This document shows positions 43,181-51,063 of a stretch of 64,000 nucleotides of DNA, one piece after another; within the stretch, counting starts at the first letter, position 1, and each line of letters begins with the position of its first letter. Location of the stretch: positions 3,138,001 through 3,202,000 of the forward strand of contig NZ_CP117416.1 in the NCBI RefSeq assembly GCF_028606985.1. Reading direction: 5' to 3'. The stretch is from Paenibacillus kyungheensis. GTDB taxonomy: Bacteria; Bacillota; Bacilli; Paenibacillales; Paenibacillaceae. Under the pieces are notes generated by a model. The model was not told where the DNA came from. It saw only the letters and a list, made by a program, of their open reading frames with translations, and did no database searches. The translations under genes were made by a program, and so were the position numbers.

Positions 43181-43708
43181 TTATACTTGTGATAATAAAT
43201 CTTCTCGTAATTGTGTTAATACTTCGCCTAACCAATTCGTTCCCCGCCATGTAGCGCGTTGATGAATACGAGGATCATCTTCAGCAAGCCCGATTCCCCA
43301 GATTCGGTCTGTAGGGCTGGCTTCCACCAGCGTATGACCAGCTGTAGCCAATAGAACCAATAATAATTCTGGATTCTGGGTAAACTTGGCATGATTCCCG
43401 CGATACACGATATTTTTGGCTTCTTGATTCCAGAGATCGTTATCGAATCGTTGCACTTGCCGTCCTAATGCTTTTTGCTGACGAGGATGTGGCGCTTCTA
43501 TTACTCGTCTAGCAATTTCATGATCGCCAAACAATTGAGCTTTGCCATACATCATATACTGCTCTGCCGATGTAAATTGCTGTCCTTCTAATATAAAAGA
43601 TGCTGGATACCACTGCGAAAATGGAGAAGCATCCCGATAAAAAAATAAAAATGATTCTGATGGCGATTCAGATCTACTCATTGTGTGATTCCTCTTTTCT
43701 TGATCCAA
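43181..43708 (-). CDS. NADAR (YbiA-like) ADP-ribose N-glycosidase
   Basis: 175 residues. NADAR/YbiA signature: PFSQWYPASFILEGQQFTSA, EQYMMYGKAQLFGD, LGRQVQRFDNDLW and DRIWGIGL. Family members cleave N-glycosidic bonds, including removal of ADP-ribose from guanine bases in DNA and hydrolysis of riboflavin-pathway intermediates. Placed 3 bases after the NrtR-like gene and before the PARG, so an ADP-ribose role fits better than a riboflavin one. The actual substrate here is untested. Confidence 0.9.
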   Translation of the reverse strand: MDQEKRNHTMSRSESPSESFLFFYRDASPFSQWYPASFILEGQQFTSAEQYMMYGKAQLFGDHEIARRVIEAPHPRQQKALGRQVQRFDNDLWNQEAKNIVYRGNHAKFTQNPELLLVLLATAGHTLVEASPTDRIWGIGLAEDDPRIHQRATWRGTNWLGEVLTQLREDLLSQV

Positions 43709-43711
43709 AAA

Positions 43712-44641
43712 CTATTTAACAACCTCTTCCCAGGCGGGACGAAAACGAAACAGTTGGGACGGTCGATGTCCTGCATCTTTCGTATATTCATTAGTCGCTA
43801 TAACTTGTGAAGCGATTTTTCGACGAAAGGCAGGTGCTAATAGTTCTCGATCCAAAATAATTTCATACACTTGTTGCAGTGCAGATAATGTAAATAACGG
43901 TGGCATCAAATTAAACGCAATATCGGTATACTCAATTTTACTACGTAGGCGTTCTACACCATATGCAATCATTTTAGCATGATCAAAAGCAATGCCTTCA
44001 CTCTCAATCACTTCCCAGCGTACATCATTAATCGTTCCGCGATAGACATGAGTAACCCGAACCAATCCAGATAACTGATACTCTCCATGATGCAAATGAA
44101 TCCGAATATCTCGCTCGATCTCACATCCATCAGGTAAGCGAACTTTCTTTTCCTGCATAATATGATAATCTAGCTTAAACCATCTAGCATCATCTGCATC
44201 TTCCCCTGCTTGTACTTGTTGGGTGCTAGAATCCACTAATGCCATGTACGAACAACTAATAACCCTTGTACGAGGATCTCGATCCACTTCACCCCAAGTA
44301 TATAATTGCTCCATATAGATATGTTCTAGGTTCGTTTCACTTCGCAATTCACGTGCGGCGGCTTCATCCAGACTTTCATCTATAGAAACGAATCCCCCTG
44401 GCAATGCCCACTGTCCTTTATACGGATGTTCACCACGTTGTATCATCAATAACTGCAATGACTTTTCCGGTAATTTACGATAGTTATCTTGCTCTTGATT
44501 CATTACAGTAAAAATCAGCATATCAACCGTAGCTGAAGGTCGCTCATATATACCAGCATCGTATTGTTCCAGAAACTGTTGTTCAGTAAGTCCGTTATGA
44601 TTAAGAATGGGATTAGCATCGTTGATTGACGAATCCGGCAT
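43712..44641 (-). CDS. NrtR-like Nudix-domain transcriptional regulator
   Basis: 309 residues from the ATG with GGAGG 8 bases upstream (frame opens 15 codons earlier). N-terminal Nudix fold (QWALPGGFVSIDESLDEAAA) followed by a C-terminal winged-helix region (FTLSALQQVYEIILDRELLA, then FRRKIASQVI). The Nudix box is degenerate: RELRSETNL instead of REUxEExGU. NrtR regulators often lose hydrolysis and instead bind ADP-ribose to release DNA. It heads the NADAR-PARG operon and probably represses it until ADP-ribose builds up. Confidence 0.85.
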   Translation of the reverse strand: MPDSSINDANPILNHNGLTEQQFLEQYDAGIYERPSATVDMLIFTVMNQEQDNYRKLPEKSLQLLMIQRGEHPYKGQWALPGGFVSIDESLDEAAARELRSETNLEHIYMEQLYTWGEVDRDPRTRVISCSYMALVDSSTQQVQAGEDADDARWFKLDYHIMQEKKVRLPDGCEIERDIRIHLHHGEYQLSGLVRVTHVYRGTINDVRWEVIESEGIAFDHAKMIAYGVERLRSKIEYTDIAFNLMPPLFTLSALQQVYEIILDRELLAPAFRRKIASQVIATNEYTKDAGHRPSQLFRFRPAWEEVVK

Positions 44642-44702
44642 AGATATAACCTCCATATAAGATATAAGTACGTTTAATTTAATCATTGATATTCACTTTT
44701 TG

Positions 44703-44726
44703 TTATTAACATATAGTTATTATTAA
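44703..44726. promoter_or_regulatory. AT-rich dyad upstream of the NrtR-like gene
   Basis: TTAAC-ATATA-GTTA forms a small dyad 62-86 bases before the regulator start, in a very AT-rich 100-bp segment. It could be the NrtR operator. The match is short, so confidence is low. Confidence 0.25.
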
Positions 44727-44768
44727 TCAAACTCATTTGAAAAGTCAACCATTTGCAGAAATTGGATA

Positions 44769-44808
44769 TAAAAAAGACTTCCTCTATTTCTAAAGAAAGT
44801 CTTTTTTG
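44769..44808 (-). terminator. Terminator after the 35-residue membrane-protein gene
   Basis: AAAAAAGACTT pairs with AAGTCTTTTTT around a 17-nt loop. It lies 21 bases past that gene's stop codon. Confidence 0.75.
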
Positions 44809-44828
44809 AGTGCTATACATCATGTTAC

Positions 44829-44936
44829 CTATTTACGTCTACCGCGTTTATTTTTACGATTGGTTGTAATCGTCATAAAAGCAAAAATAACAAATACTAC
44901 GCCTGCACCTACTAACATTTGTATAAAAAAATCCAT
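44829..44936 (-). CDS. 35-residue single-pass membrane microprotein
   Basis: ATG preceded by GAGGTG at 5-base spacing. A hydrophobic segment of about 20 residues (residues 3-24) is followed by a very basic tail (NRKNKRGRRK). Positive-inside reasoning puts the tail in the cytoplasm. It lies 32 bases downstream of the 109-residue membrane-protein gene and before a terminator, so the two probably form an operon. No family recognised. Confidence 0.5.
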   Translation of the reverse strand: MDFFIQMLVGAGVVFVIFAFMTITTNRKNKRGRRK

Positions 44937-44968
44937 TCATTCACCTCAAGATTGTTGTTATGTATAAC

Positions 44969-45298
44969 TTATTGATAACTTAACCGTTTACGTAACGCAC
45001 GCCACACTTTTACAAGTAAATAAGCTGTAATATAACAACCAATTAATGATACAAAAAAGCTATCTGCTCGAAAATATACTTTTTCAGTATGCATTATAAT
45101 ATACAATAGATTCTCATATCCTGTCAGATCATCACTTGTCTGCAATGTCAAAAACGAGGAAAACTGACCAAAATGATATTGCTTCACAATCTCTGGCGGG
45201 AAATTCCAGACAATATTGACTCTACTCGGCATAATCATAAATAGCAACATAACGATAATCGTTACGAACCATACCTTTTTGTGATCGAAAAAAGTCAT
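44969..45298 (-). CDS. Small membrane protein of unknown function
   Basis: 109 residues with an N-terminal membrane segment (WFVTIIVMLLFMIM) and a second near the C-terminus (FFVSLIGCYITAYLLVKVW), and an outside loop of about 55 residues between them. Strong ribosome site AAAGGAGG. I do not recognise the family. Followed by a 35-residue membrane microprotein. Confidence 0.7.
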   Translation of the reverse strand: MTFFDHKKVWFVTIIVMLLFMIMPSRVNIVWNFPPEIVKQYHFGQFSSFLTLQTSDDLTGYENLLYIIMHTEKVYFRADSFFVSLIGCYITAYLLVKVWRALRKRLSYQ

Positions 45299-45396
45299 CG
45301 CTTCCTCCTTTGTTAAGATACATCGTATATTCAGATTGTATACTTGATTGCGAAATAGATCAAAATCGATAGTAGAAGTATCTTTATTTGCTCAAA

Positions 45397-45448
45397 CAAA
45401 AAAGCCTGACATATGATCACTCTCTTGCGATAGCGACTTGTTAGGCTG
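45397..45448 (-). terminator. Terminator of the TetR gene
   Basis: On the minus strand AGCCTAACA pairs with TGTCAGGCT (one wobble) and runs into TTTTTTG, about 35 bases after the TetR stop. Confidence 0.7.
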
Positions 45449-45483
45449 TTATGGTTGGTTGAATACCCCATTATGATATTGTA

Positions 45484-46056
45484 TTAATCCAAAATACGTA
45501 ATGTTGTATCAATAATACCGTTTAATTTTTGCTGGTCTGCTGTTGTTTTGACCATAGCACGCAAACCTAACCATGCATTCATAAAATAGTGAGCGAGAAA
45601 TTCGGTATCAACATCCGCTTTTATTTCACCGTTATTTTGACCGATCAGAAGTAGCTCACGCAAGTATTGTTCTGTTTGTGTATAGCCATTTTCTACAAAG
45701 GTAGATACTTCGGGATCAAGTATACCTAGCTCCACACCCGAGTTCACCATCATACATCCTTTAGGAAAATCTTTGTTATCCACCATAGTGGTTAGAAACC
45801 GTCGCATCAGTTCTTTAACAGGTGCTTGTTTTTCTATTAACAATTGTAATCGTTCTGCTTGAAGAGATTTGTACCGTTGTAGTGCTTGAATAAACAGAGC
45901 GTGTTTGTCTCCAAACGTATCATAAATACTTCTTCGATGAATTCCCATCGTATCAACCAATTGTTGCATCGATGTTTTCTCATATCCTTGCGTCCAGAAT
46001 AAAAACATCGCTTTATCTAATACTTCATTAATTTCAAATTCTTTATGCCTTGCCAT
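45484..46056 (-). CDS. TetR-family repressor of the oxidoreductase/SDR genes
   Basis: 190 residues from the ATG with GAGGTG upstream (MARHKEFEINEV). Helix-turn-helix at about 25-50: TSMQQLVDTMGIHRRSIYDT. The C-terminal domain matches the YxaF/AcuR-like group that often senses electrophiles or quinones. Its upstream region and those of two SDR genes carry a shared GAACGATC element, so it probably represses itself and these neighbours. The inducer is unknown. Confidence 0.9.
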   Translation of the reverse strand: MARHKEFEINEVLDKAMFLFWTQGYEKTSMQQLVDTMGIHRRSIYDTFGDKHALFIQALQRYKSLQAERLQLLIEKQAPVKELMRRFLTTMVDNKDFPKGCMMVNSGVELGILDPEVSTFVENGYTQTEQYLRELLLIGQNNGEIKADVDTEFLAHYFMNAWLGLRAMVKTTADQQKLNGIIDTTLRILD

Positions 46057-46088
46057 TGTCTTCACCTCGCTTATTTATTATATAGGGA

Positions 46089-46104
46089 AGTGAACGATCA
46101 GCAA
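46089..46104 (-). promoter_or_regulatory. Candidate operator half-site before the TetR gene
   Basis: TGAACGATCA matches the core of the perfect palindrome AGAACGATCGTTCT found in front of the neighbouring SDR gene. It lies about 35 bases upstream of the TetR start, a usual place for autoregulation. Confidence 0.45.
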
Positions 46105-46113
46105 ACCTATGAC

Positions 46114-46647
46114 TTATTCAAAATCCAAATAGTAATAAATATCAGAATTGCCTCGTTCAGATGTAAAATGATAGCTTTTATTATTCAAACCGCCGATTTC
46201 AAACCCATATTTTAAATAGAATTTGTTAGCAGCGAGATTATACGATTGAGCAATAGTACTCAAACCTTTACAATTCTTTTCTTTGGATATAGTCATTGCC
46301 AAATCAAGCATGTCTTTAGAGATACCACTTCTACGATATTTTTGATTTACTTTCAGATCACTAAGATAGCAATATTTATTCCATTCGATCTCAAATACAG
46401 CCAGTCCAACACAGATATCATGATCAAATGCAACTATAGCAAAACCATCCTGATCGATTTTGGCAAATGAATAGTTCTCTTCTGGAAATATTTTTTCTTT
46501 GATCTCATCAAAGTATTTCTCTTGATATTCCCATGTATCATTAGGCTTTGTCACAACTAATTCACCAAACAAATAAAATGTCTCATTAGGTAATTGCAAA
46601 CAATCTTTGGTTGCTTCTGTTATCAATTCAATTCTAATACGATTCAA
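46114..46647 (-). CDS. GNAT acetyltransferase, streptothricin-acetyltransferase-like
   Basis: 177 residues starting at TTG with GAAGGAGG 7 bases upstream. GNAT core with acetyl-CoA loop KVNQKYRRSGISKDMLDLAM and the motif B end NLAANKFYLKYGFEIGG. The WNKYCYLSDLKV stretch and overall layout resemble SatA-type streptothricin N-acetyltransferases of Bacillales. A substrate call needs experiment. The gene lies between the TetR repressor and an oxidoreductase. Confidence 0.82.
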   Translation of the reverse strand: MNRIRIELITEATKDCLQLPNETFYLFGELVVTKPNDTWEYQEKYFDEIKEKIFPEENYSFAKIDQDGFAIVAFDHDICVGLAVFEIEWNKYCYLSDLKVNQKYRRSGISKDMLDLAMTISKEKNCKGLSTIAQSYNLAANKFYLKYGFEIGGLNNKSYHFTSERGNSDIYYYLDFE

Positions 46648-46706
46648 TGTGTAGCCTCCTTCAATCTCTAAATATTCAGCTTCCAGAGTCTACAAAACTG
46701 AACGTA

Positions 46707-47720
46707 TCAGAATTGTATAATAACTTTACCTTTTGGTCGACCATTGGCTACAAGCTCTAATGCTTTATTGATATCGTTTAGCGTAAATGATTGAGGATGA
46801 AGAAGTGGAACGATATCATTTTTTTCAACGATTCCCGTAATTTTTTTCAATTGTGTACCGTCTGAACGAACAAAAATAAAGCGATATTCTATATCTTTTT
46901 GCTTCGCTTTTTTATCGAATTTGGCACCAACAGCACCAAAAAGTTTTTGTTTCCACCATGGGAAGCCTTGATCCTCTGCAAAACGTTTATTAGGTCCTGT
47001 ACGAAGAGAAAGTAATCGTCCTCCGGGCTTGATAATTTGTAATTCATTATCAAATTCTTCTGCTCCTAACGTATCGATTACATAATCAATCTGGGATAAA
47101 ACATCTACATAGTTTTCTTTCGTATAATCCAAATATCGATCTGCACCAATTTGTAGTGTACGTTCGCGTGTCTGTGCGTTACCGCTTACGATGACTTGTA
47201 ATCCCATATCTTTAGCGATAGGGACAGCGATTTGACCAAAGCTACCTGATCCACCTGGAATAAAAACAGACTGCCCCGACTTTGCTTCTAGTTCTTCATG
47301 TAGTCCTTGATAAGCCGTAAGTCCGGTCAATGCTACCGCAGATGCTTCTGCATAAGACAAATTTTTGGGCATATGTGCAATAGCACCCGCGTCTACAGCG
47401 ACATACTCTGCAAAGGCACCTATTTTGTTCAAAGGTAAACGTGTATAAATATCGTCGCCTACCTGAAATCCATGTACATTTTTGCCTACGTTTTCAATCA
47501 CACCTGCCAGTTCATTGCCGATCGTGAGCGGAAAATTATAGTCTTGAATGAATTTGACACTGCCTGTCATGATTAACATTTCCAGTGGATTCACAGCGGC
47601 GGCTTTGACTTTAACTAGTACTTCATGATCTGCAATATCTGGAATTTCAATAGTGTTCACTTGTGCTTTTATTTGTTTAGAATATTTCGTAATCTGAGCG
47701 GCTTTCATAGTGCGCTTCAT
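46707..47720 (-). CDS. NADP-dependent quinone-oxidoreductase-like protein (MDR family)
   Basis: 337 residues. Medium-chain dehydrogenase/reductase without the structural zinc cysteines. N-terminal GroES-like domain (EVLVKVKAAAVNPLEMLIMTG), nucleotide-binding loop FIPGGSGSFGQIAVPIAKDMG near 150, and the closing block NGRPKGKVIIQF. It should reduce quinones or enones with NADPH. Downstream of SDR genes that share a TetR operator, but a hairpin separates it from them. Two start codons are possible, at 47720 and 47708. Confidence 0.88.
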   Translation of the reverse strand: MKRTMKAAQITKYSKQIKAQVNTIEIPDIADHEVLVKVKAAAVNPLEMLIMTGSVKFIQDYNFPLTIGNELAGVIENVGKNVHGFQVGDDIYTRLPLNKIGAFAEYVAVDAGAIAHMPKNLSYAEASAVALTGLTAYQGLHEELEAKSGQSVFIPGGSGSFGQIAVPIAKDMGLQVIVSGNAQTRERTLQIGADRYLDYTKENYVDVLSQIDYVIDTLGAEEFDNELQIIKPGGRLLSLRTGPNKRFAEDQGFPWWKQKLFGAVGAKFDKKAKQKDIEYRFIFVRSDGTQLKKITGIVEKNDIVPLLHPQSFTLNDINKALELVANGRPKGKVIIQF

Positions 47721-47782
47721 ATCTGGATCAGCATCCTTTTTCTCATAATAAATACATCAATAACGGTTCATGTATAGAATAA

Positions 47783-47816
47783 AAATGACGTACAATTCTC
47801 AAGTTGTACGTCATTT
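47783..47816 (-). terminator. Perfect 13-bp terminator hairpin after the SDR gene
   Basis: AAATGACGTACAA and TTGTACGTCATTT pair without mismatch around 7-8 nt. On the minus strand it leads into TTTTATT. It is 64 bases after the SDR stop codon. Confidence 0.75.
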
Positions 47817-47860
47817 GCAATAGTATTCATAATAGAGCTCTAATACGCATCATTTACTAT

Positions 47861-47875
47861 CTAACGATCATTAAC
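47861..47875 (-). promoter_or_regulatory. Weak GAACGATC-like dyad after the SDR gene
   Basis: CTAACGATCATTAAC keeps the ACGATC core with dyad symmetry (TTAAC/GTTAG, one mismatch). It may be an operator for the oxidoreductase gene, though it lies upstream of the hairpin. Low certainty. Confidence 0.3.
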
Positions 47876-47879
47876 AAAA

Positions 47880-48626
47880 TTATGAGATCGTAGGGTAGAT
47901 AGGTGCTGTTAATTTAAAGTTATACTCTGAATCAACAATACCTACAGTCTCATTGCTTTCATACAGATTAACCATGAATCCTGCCATTTGCTGGGCTGTG
48001 TGGTATTTAGGAATATTGTTCTCGTATTGATAGTCTTCCACATCATTAGATACTTTGATAAAATCTGTTTCTGTAATAGCAGGTGCTAATACTTTAGCTT
48101 TGAGATGAGCGCCTTTGAGTTCTAACTCTTTAGCAAGCCCTTCCGTAAATGCACTTACATAATATTTAGAAGCAGAGTATGCTACAGTTCCTATAGCAAT
48201 AATATATCCAAGTGCTGATGATACGTTAATTAATTGAGTACCTTCAACATTTGCATAATCTCTAACATAAAGGGTAGACAGAATCGTTAAAGATTCTATA
48301 TTCACTCGTAACATCGTTTCGACTTTTGTTAGATTTTGATCGACAACCATTGCACCTTCTCCAAGCCCTGCATTATTGATCCATGTTTCGATTTGATAAT
48401 TTTTCAAGTTATTGTATAGCTCATAAGCTTGCTCGGTAACAGAAAGATCACTTGTAACAACCACTACATCTAATTCTGGATGTAATTCTTTAATTTTGGC
48501 TTGAAGCTCTTCTAACTTGTCTACTCTTCTTGCTACAATAATCAAATTTTTTCCTTTAGCAGCAAATGCCAATGCACTTTCATAACCTATTCCTGAGCTA
48601 GCTCCTGTAATAACAGTATATTTCAT
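47880..48626 (-). CDS. Short-chain dehydrogenase (first of the TetR-linked pair)
   Basis: 248 residues from the ATG with AAAGGGAG 7 bases upstream; the frame opens 12 codons earlier. TGASSGIG cofactor loop, NNAG (WINNAGLGEG), catalytic YSASK with the preceding Ser. It resembles the YqjQ/DltE-like SDR group acting on small carbonyls. Preceded by a promoter overlapped by a GAACGATC operator and by a second perfect palindrome in the leader. Substrate unknown. Confidence 0.88.
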   Translation of the reverse strand: MKYTVITGASSGIGYESALAFAAKGKNLIIVARRVDKLEELQAKIKELHPELDVVVVTSDLSVTEQAYELYNNLKNYQIETWINNAGLGEGAMVVDQNLTKVETMLRVNIESLTILSTLYVRDYANVEGTQLINVSSALGYIIAIGTVAYSASKYYVSAFTEGLAKELELKGAHLKAKVLAPAITETDFIKVSNDVEDYQYENNIPKYHTAQQMAGFMVNLYESNETVGIVDSEYNFKLTAPIYPTIS

Positions 48627-48661
48627 TTTAGTTACTCCCTTTAGTTCTATTTTTGCTTTCA

Positions 48662-48675
48662 AGAACGATCGTTCT
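48662..48675 (-). promoter_or_regulatory. TetR operator, perfect 14-bp palindrome
   Basis: AGAACGATCGTTCT is fully self-complementary and lies 36 bases before the SDR start. Related copies are at 48730-48741, 49614-49627 and 49735-49746, which supports a true binding site. Confidence 0.6.
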
Positions 48676-48715
48676 AATTTGGTTATAAGCTATTCTTATT
48701 CTCTTGTTCGCTATA

Positions 48716-48744
48716 AGCATATCATTTATAGAACGATCGGTAAA
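48716..48744 (-). promoter_or_regulatory. SDR promoter overlapped by an operator
   Basis: TTTACC, 17-bp spacer, TATGCT on the minus strand. The operator copy AGAACGATCGGT (48730-48741) covers the -35 and spacer. The same arrangement is repeated before the second SDR gene. Confidence 0.55.
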
Positions 48745-48781
48745 GTATTATTTCACAGCTTCACGGGTGTCTATGAACTGC

Positions 48782-49567
48782 TTAGTGACCGGCTCGATCT
48801 TGCATCGATCTTACAATACGAGTGATCCATTTGCGTGGTAATAATCGTGGGCTAAATGCTAAAAAGCGGTTACGTGCTCCCGGTATAATAATAGTATCTC
48901 CTCGCAAAAATCCGCGATATCCCATTTGGGCAACTTCGTCTGGCTTCATAATAGAACCATTTTGTATCATTTTAGATGCGCCCATACCTGAACGATCTAC
49001 AAATCCTGTAGCTGTGACTCCCGGGCAAAGTGCAGTCACGGTTACACCTGTTCCACTTAATTCATTTTCAAGTGCTTCTGTGAACGATAATACATACGCT
49101 TTGCTTGCATAATAGACAGACATCATCGGTCCAGGGAAAAAGCCTACTAATGAAGCTACATTCATCACGCCGCCCTGTCCTCGCTTCACCATATCCGGTA
49201 CAAATAATTTGGTCATAATCGTTAGCGCTTTGATATTTATATCGATCATATTGGTTTCTTGTTCCCAATCTGTTTCTAAAAATTTCCCGTATAAGCCAAA
49301 TCCAGCATTATTCACAAGATAATCTACCACAATTCCTTTTTCTTTTAACTCTAGAAAAATAGCTTCCGGTACACCTGTAACCGATACATCTTTGGGAATA
49401 ACGATAGAATGTGTACCATGTTTTTGTTCATAATCTTTCGCCATTTCTTGCAATTTCGCTTCATTACGTGCGACCAACACCAGATTATATCCGTCTTTAG
49501 CAAATAGATTAGCTAATTCTTTCCCAATCCCGCCAGATACACCTGTAATCAATACTGTTTTTTTCAT
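48782..49567 (-). CDS. Short-chain dehydrogenase (second of the TetR-linked pair)
   Basis: 261 residues. TGVSGGIGK cofactor loop at residues 8-16, NNAG (LVNNAGFGLYG), catalytic YYASK, and a C-terminal GARNRFLAFSPRLLPRKWIT region typical of the YqjQ/Dhrs7-like SDRs. It shares only modest similarity with the next SDR, so it is not a recent duplicate. Its upstream region repeats the promoter-operator layout of its neighbour, giving a two-promoter regulon. Confidence 0.9.
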   Translation of the reverse strand: MKKTVLITGVSGGIGKELANLFAKDGYNLVLVARNEAKLQEMAKDYEQKHGTHSIVIPKDVSVTGVPEAIFLELKEKGIVVDYLVNNAGFGLYGKFLETDWEQETNMIDINIKALTIMTKLFVPDMVKRGQGGVMNVASLVGFFPGPMMSVYYASKAYVLSFTEALENELSGTGVTVTALCPGVTATGFVDRSGMGASKMIQNGSIMKPDEVAQMGYRGFLRGDTIIIPGARNRFLAFSPRLLPRKWITRIVRSMQDRAGH

Positions 49568-49613
49568 AGTTATAACTCCTATTCAGCTCATAATTAATAT
49601 TAAAACCTTTTTA

Positions 49614-49627
49614 AGAACGATCATTCT
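49614..49627 (-). promoter_or_regulatory. TetR operator, near-perfect palindrome
   Basis: AGAACGATCATTCT differs from the perfect site at one base. It lies 47 bases before the second SDR start, in its leader, matching the position of the leader site before the first SDR. Confidence 0.5.
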
Positions 49628-49720
49628 AATAAGGATAAAAAAATAAAGCTTGCTGTTGGAAAATGTTATTGTTGTAGGAAGGTGGTTGTTATATGGTTAG
49701 TTAGCAACTTCTTATTTAGA

Positions 49721-49749
49721 ACTTTATCATATTGAGAACGATCGGTAAA
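49721..49749 (-). promoter_or_regulatory. Second SDR promoter overlapped by an operator
   Basis: TTTACC, 17-bp spacer, TAAAGT on the minus strand, with AGAACGATCGGT at 49735-49746. A 24-bp stretch (49735-49758) is identical to 48730-48753 upstream of the other SDR. The remaining 49568-49860 sequence is AT-rich with no gene. Confidence 0.5.
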
Positions 49750-49861
49750 GTATTATTTTTAAAAATTGTTTATATGATTTCTGTAAGTAGAAAGCCTCTA
49801 GCTTTTATTAGCAAAAGACTTTCTTTTACCACTACCTGTATGATTGAATTAAGCTTAGTTC

Positions 49862-49966
49862 TCAAGCACCTGCACTCACATTGCGAACTACAAAAACTAA
49901 TACCAACCATAATAGAAATATGATGCCAACCACTAATAAGATTTTAGACTGTTTACTTCTGAACAT
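49862..49966 (-). CDS. 34-residue membrane microprotein
   Basis: AAAGGAG lies 8 bases before the ATG. A basic N-terminus (MFRSKQSK) precedes one hydrophobic helix (about residues 9-27) and a short tail (RNVSAGA). Codon pattern and ribosome site argue for translation. I recognise no family. Confidence 0.45.
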   Translation of the reverse strand: MFRSKQSKILLVVGIIFLLWLVLVFVVRNVSAGA

Positions 49967-50055
49967 GTACTATTCTCCTTTCTATGCTCTATTTGTTGTA
50001 TGCTAACGACTATGTAACTGTTATCAAACTCTTTGGTTATTGTTCTACTTATCAT

Positions 50056-50379
50056 CTATTTGATTAGAATATTAAAATTACATTCTTCCATATTATACCA
50101 TTCTGTTAGCAAAGTATAGGCAGAGATCGTTTGTAGATGATGGACTACCTTTTCCAATTGTTCTATAGAATCTTCACCACAAGCCACTTTAATATATTGA
50201 TGACTATGTACGGCTCTATAAATATCCTTGTGATCTGTAGGTTCGACCTGTACCAGATGAATATGAGAATCGGCTGTATGTCCACTGCCTACGATAGCAT
50301 AATGACCATCAATGAGAAGAGCTTTATCATGATGATATTGTAAATGTTTTTCATGCGGAACGACCCAGATTGGCTTCAT
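50056..50379 (-). CDS. Protein of unknown function with an HKD-like motif
   Basis: 107 residues with a good GGAGG site. The segment HDKALLIDGHYAIVGSGH fits the phospholipase-D HxKx4Dx6GSx pattern, but the last conserved Asn is His and the protein is far shorter than a PLD half-domain. The rest is His- and Glu-rich (VEPTDHKDIYRAVHSHQYIK) and helical near the end. I do not recognise a family. The motif may be chance. Confidence 0.6.
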   Translation of the reverse strand: MKPIWVVPHEKHLQYHHDKALLIDGHYAIVGSGHTADSHIHLVQVEPTDHKDIYRAVHSHQYIKVACGEDSIEQLEKVVHHLQTISAYTLLTEWYNMEECNFNILIK

Positions 50380-50485
50380 ATGTAGATGTCCTCCAGTACA
50401 CTAATATGTAATATCATCAGTATACTGGCTAGAACAACATACGGTAATAGGTTAAAACGTATCAATTGTATGATATGTATACGTA

Positions 50486-50974
50486 TCACACGTTTCTTTG
50501 CAAATGCACATCTAATTCTGATTCTTCGTCTGTAACATAAGATATATAATTTACTGACCCGCTAAAGTCTAAATACGCTTGATAACGAAAACGAATAGAC
50601 GGTAATGTTATCCAATCGAGAACCGATTCTTTTGGAATCCATTTACAATCACTGGTCTCGTCAGAAGTTGTTAATGTTCCTCCTTCACATTTACATACAA
50701 AATCAAACATTACTTTTGTTGGTACATCTGTTATGCCATCATGCCATTTAGGTATTCCCGTATTTGAAATAATGCTTATAAGCTGAACTACGGTTGCATC
50801 GATTCCACTTTCTTCTTTGATCTCACGTATTACTCCATCAATCAAATTCTCTCCAACTTCGGTGATTCCACCAGGATATACCCAACCATCGTGTTGTGTC
50901 TTAACTAACAAAATATTACCCTGACCATCTTCTACTATTCCACCTGCAGATACAATATGTGTCGGGAAATTCAT
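50486..50974 (-). CDS. Nudix hydrolase (ADP-ribose/NUDT-like)
   Basis: 162 residues from the ATG with AGGAGG 7 bases upstream. An intact Nudix box: GGITEVGENLIDGVIREIKE followed by ESGI, so it should be catalytic on nucleoside-diphosphate-X compounds. The start region and leader are repeated in broken form at 52325-52440, and a decayed piece of a nucleotidyltransferase gene lies just upstream. Specific substrate cannot be read. Confidence 0.87.
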   Translation of the reverse strand: MNFPTHIVSAGGIVEDGQGNILLVKTQHDGWVYPGGITEVGENLIDGVIREIKEESGIDATVVQLISIISNTGIPKWHDGITDVPTKVMFDFVCKCEGGTLTTSDETSDCKWIPKESVLDWITLPSIRFRYQAYLDFSGSVNYISYVTDEESELDVHLQRNV

Positions 50975-51063
50975 TATGTAACCTCCTATTATTGATATAC
51001 CTGTTCTGTATTGGTTTTTTCTTTGCTTATTTGCAAACGCTCTATTTATATTACTCATCTCAT

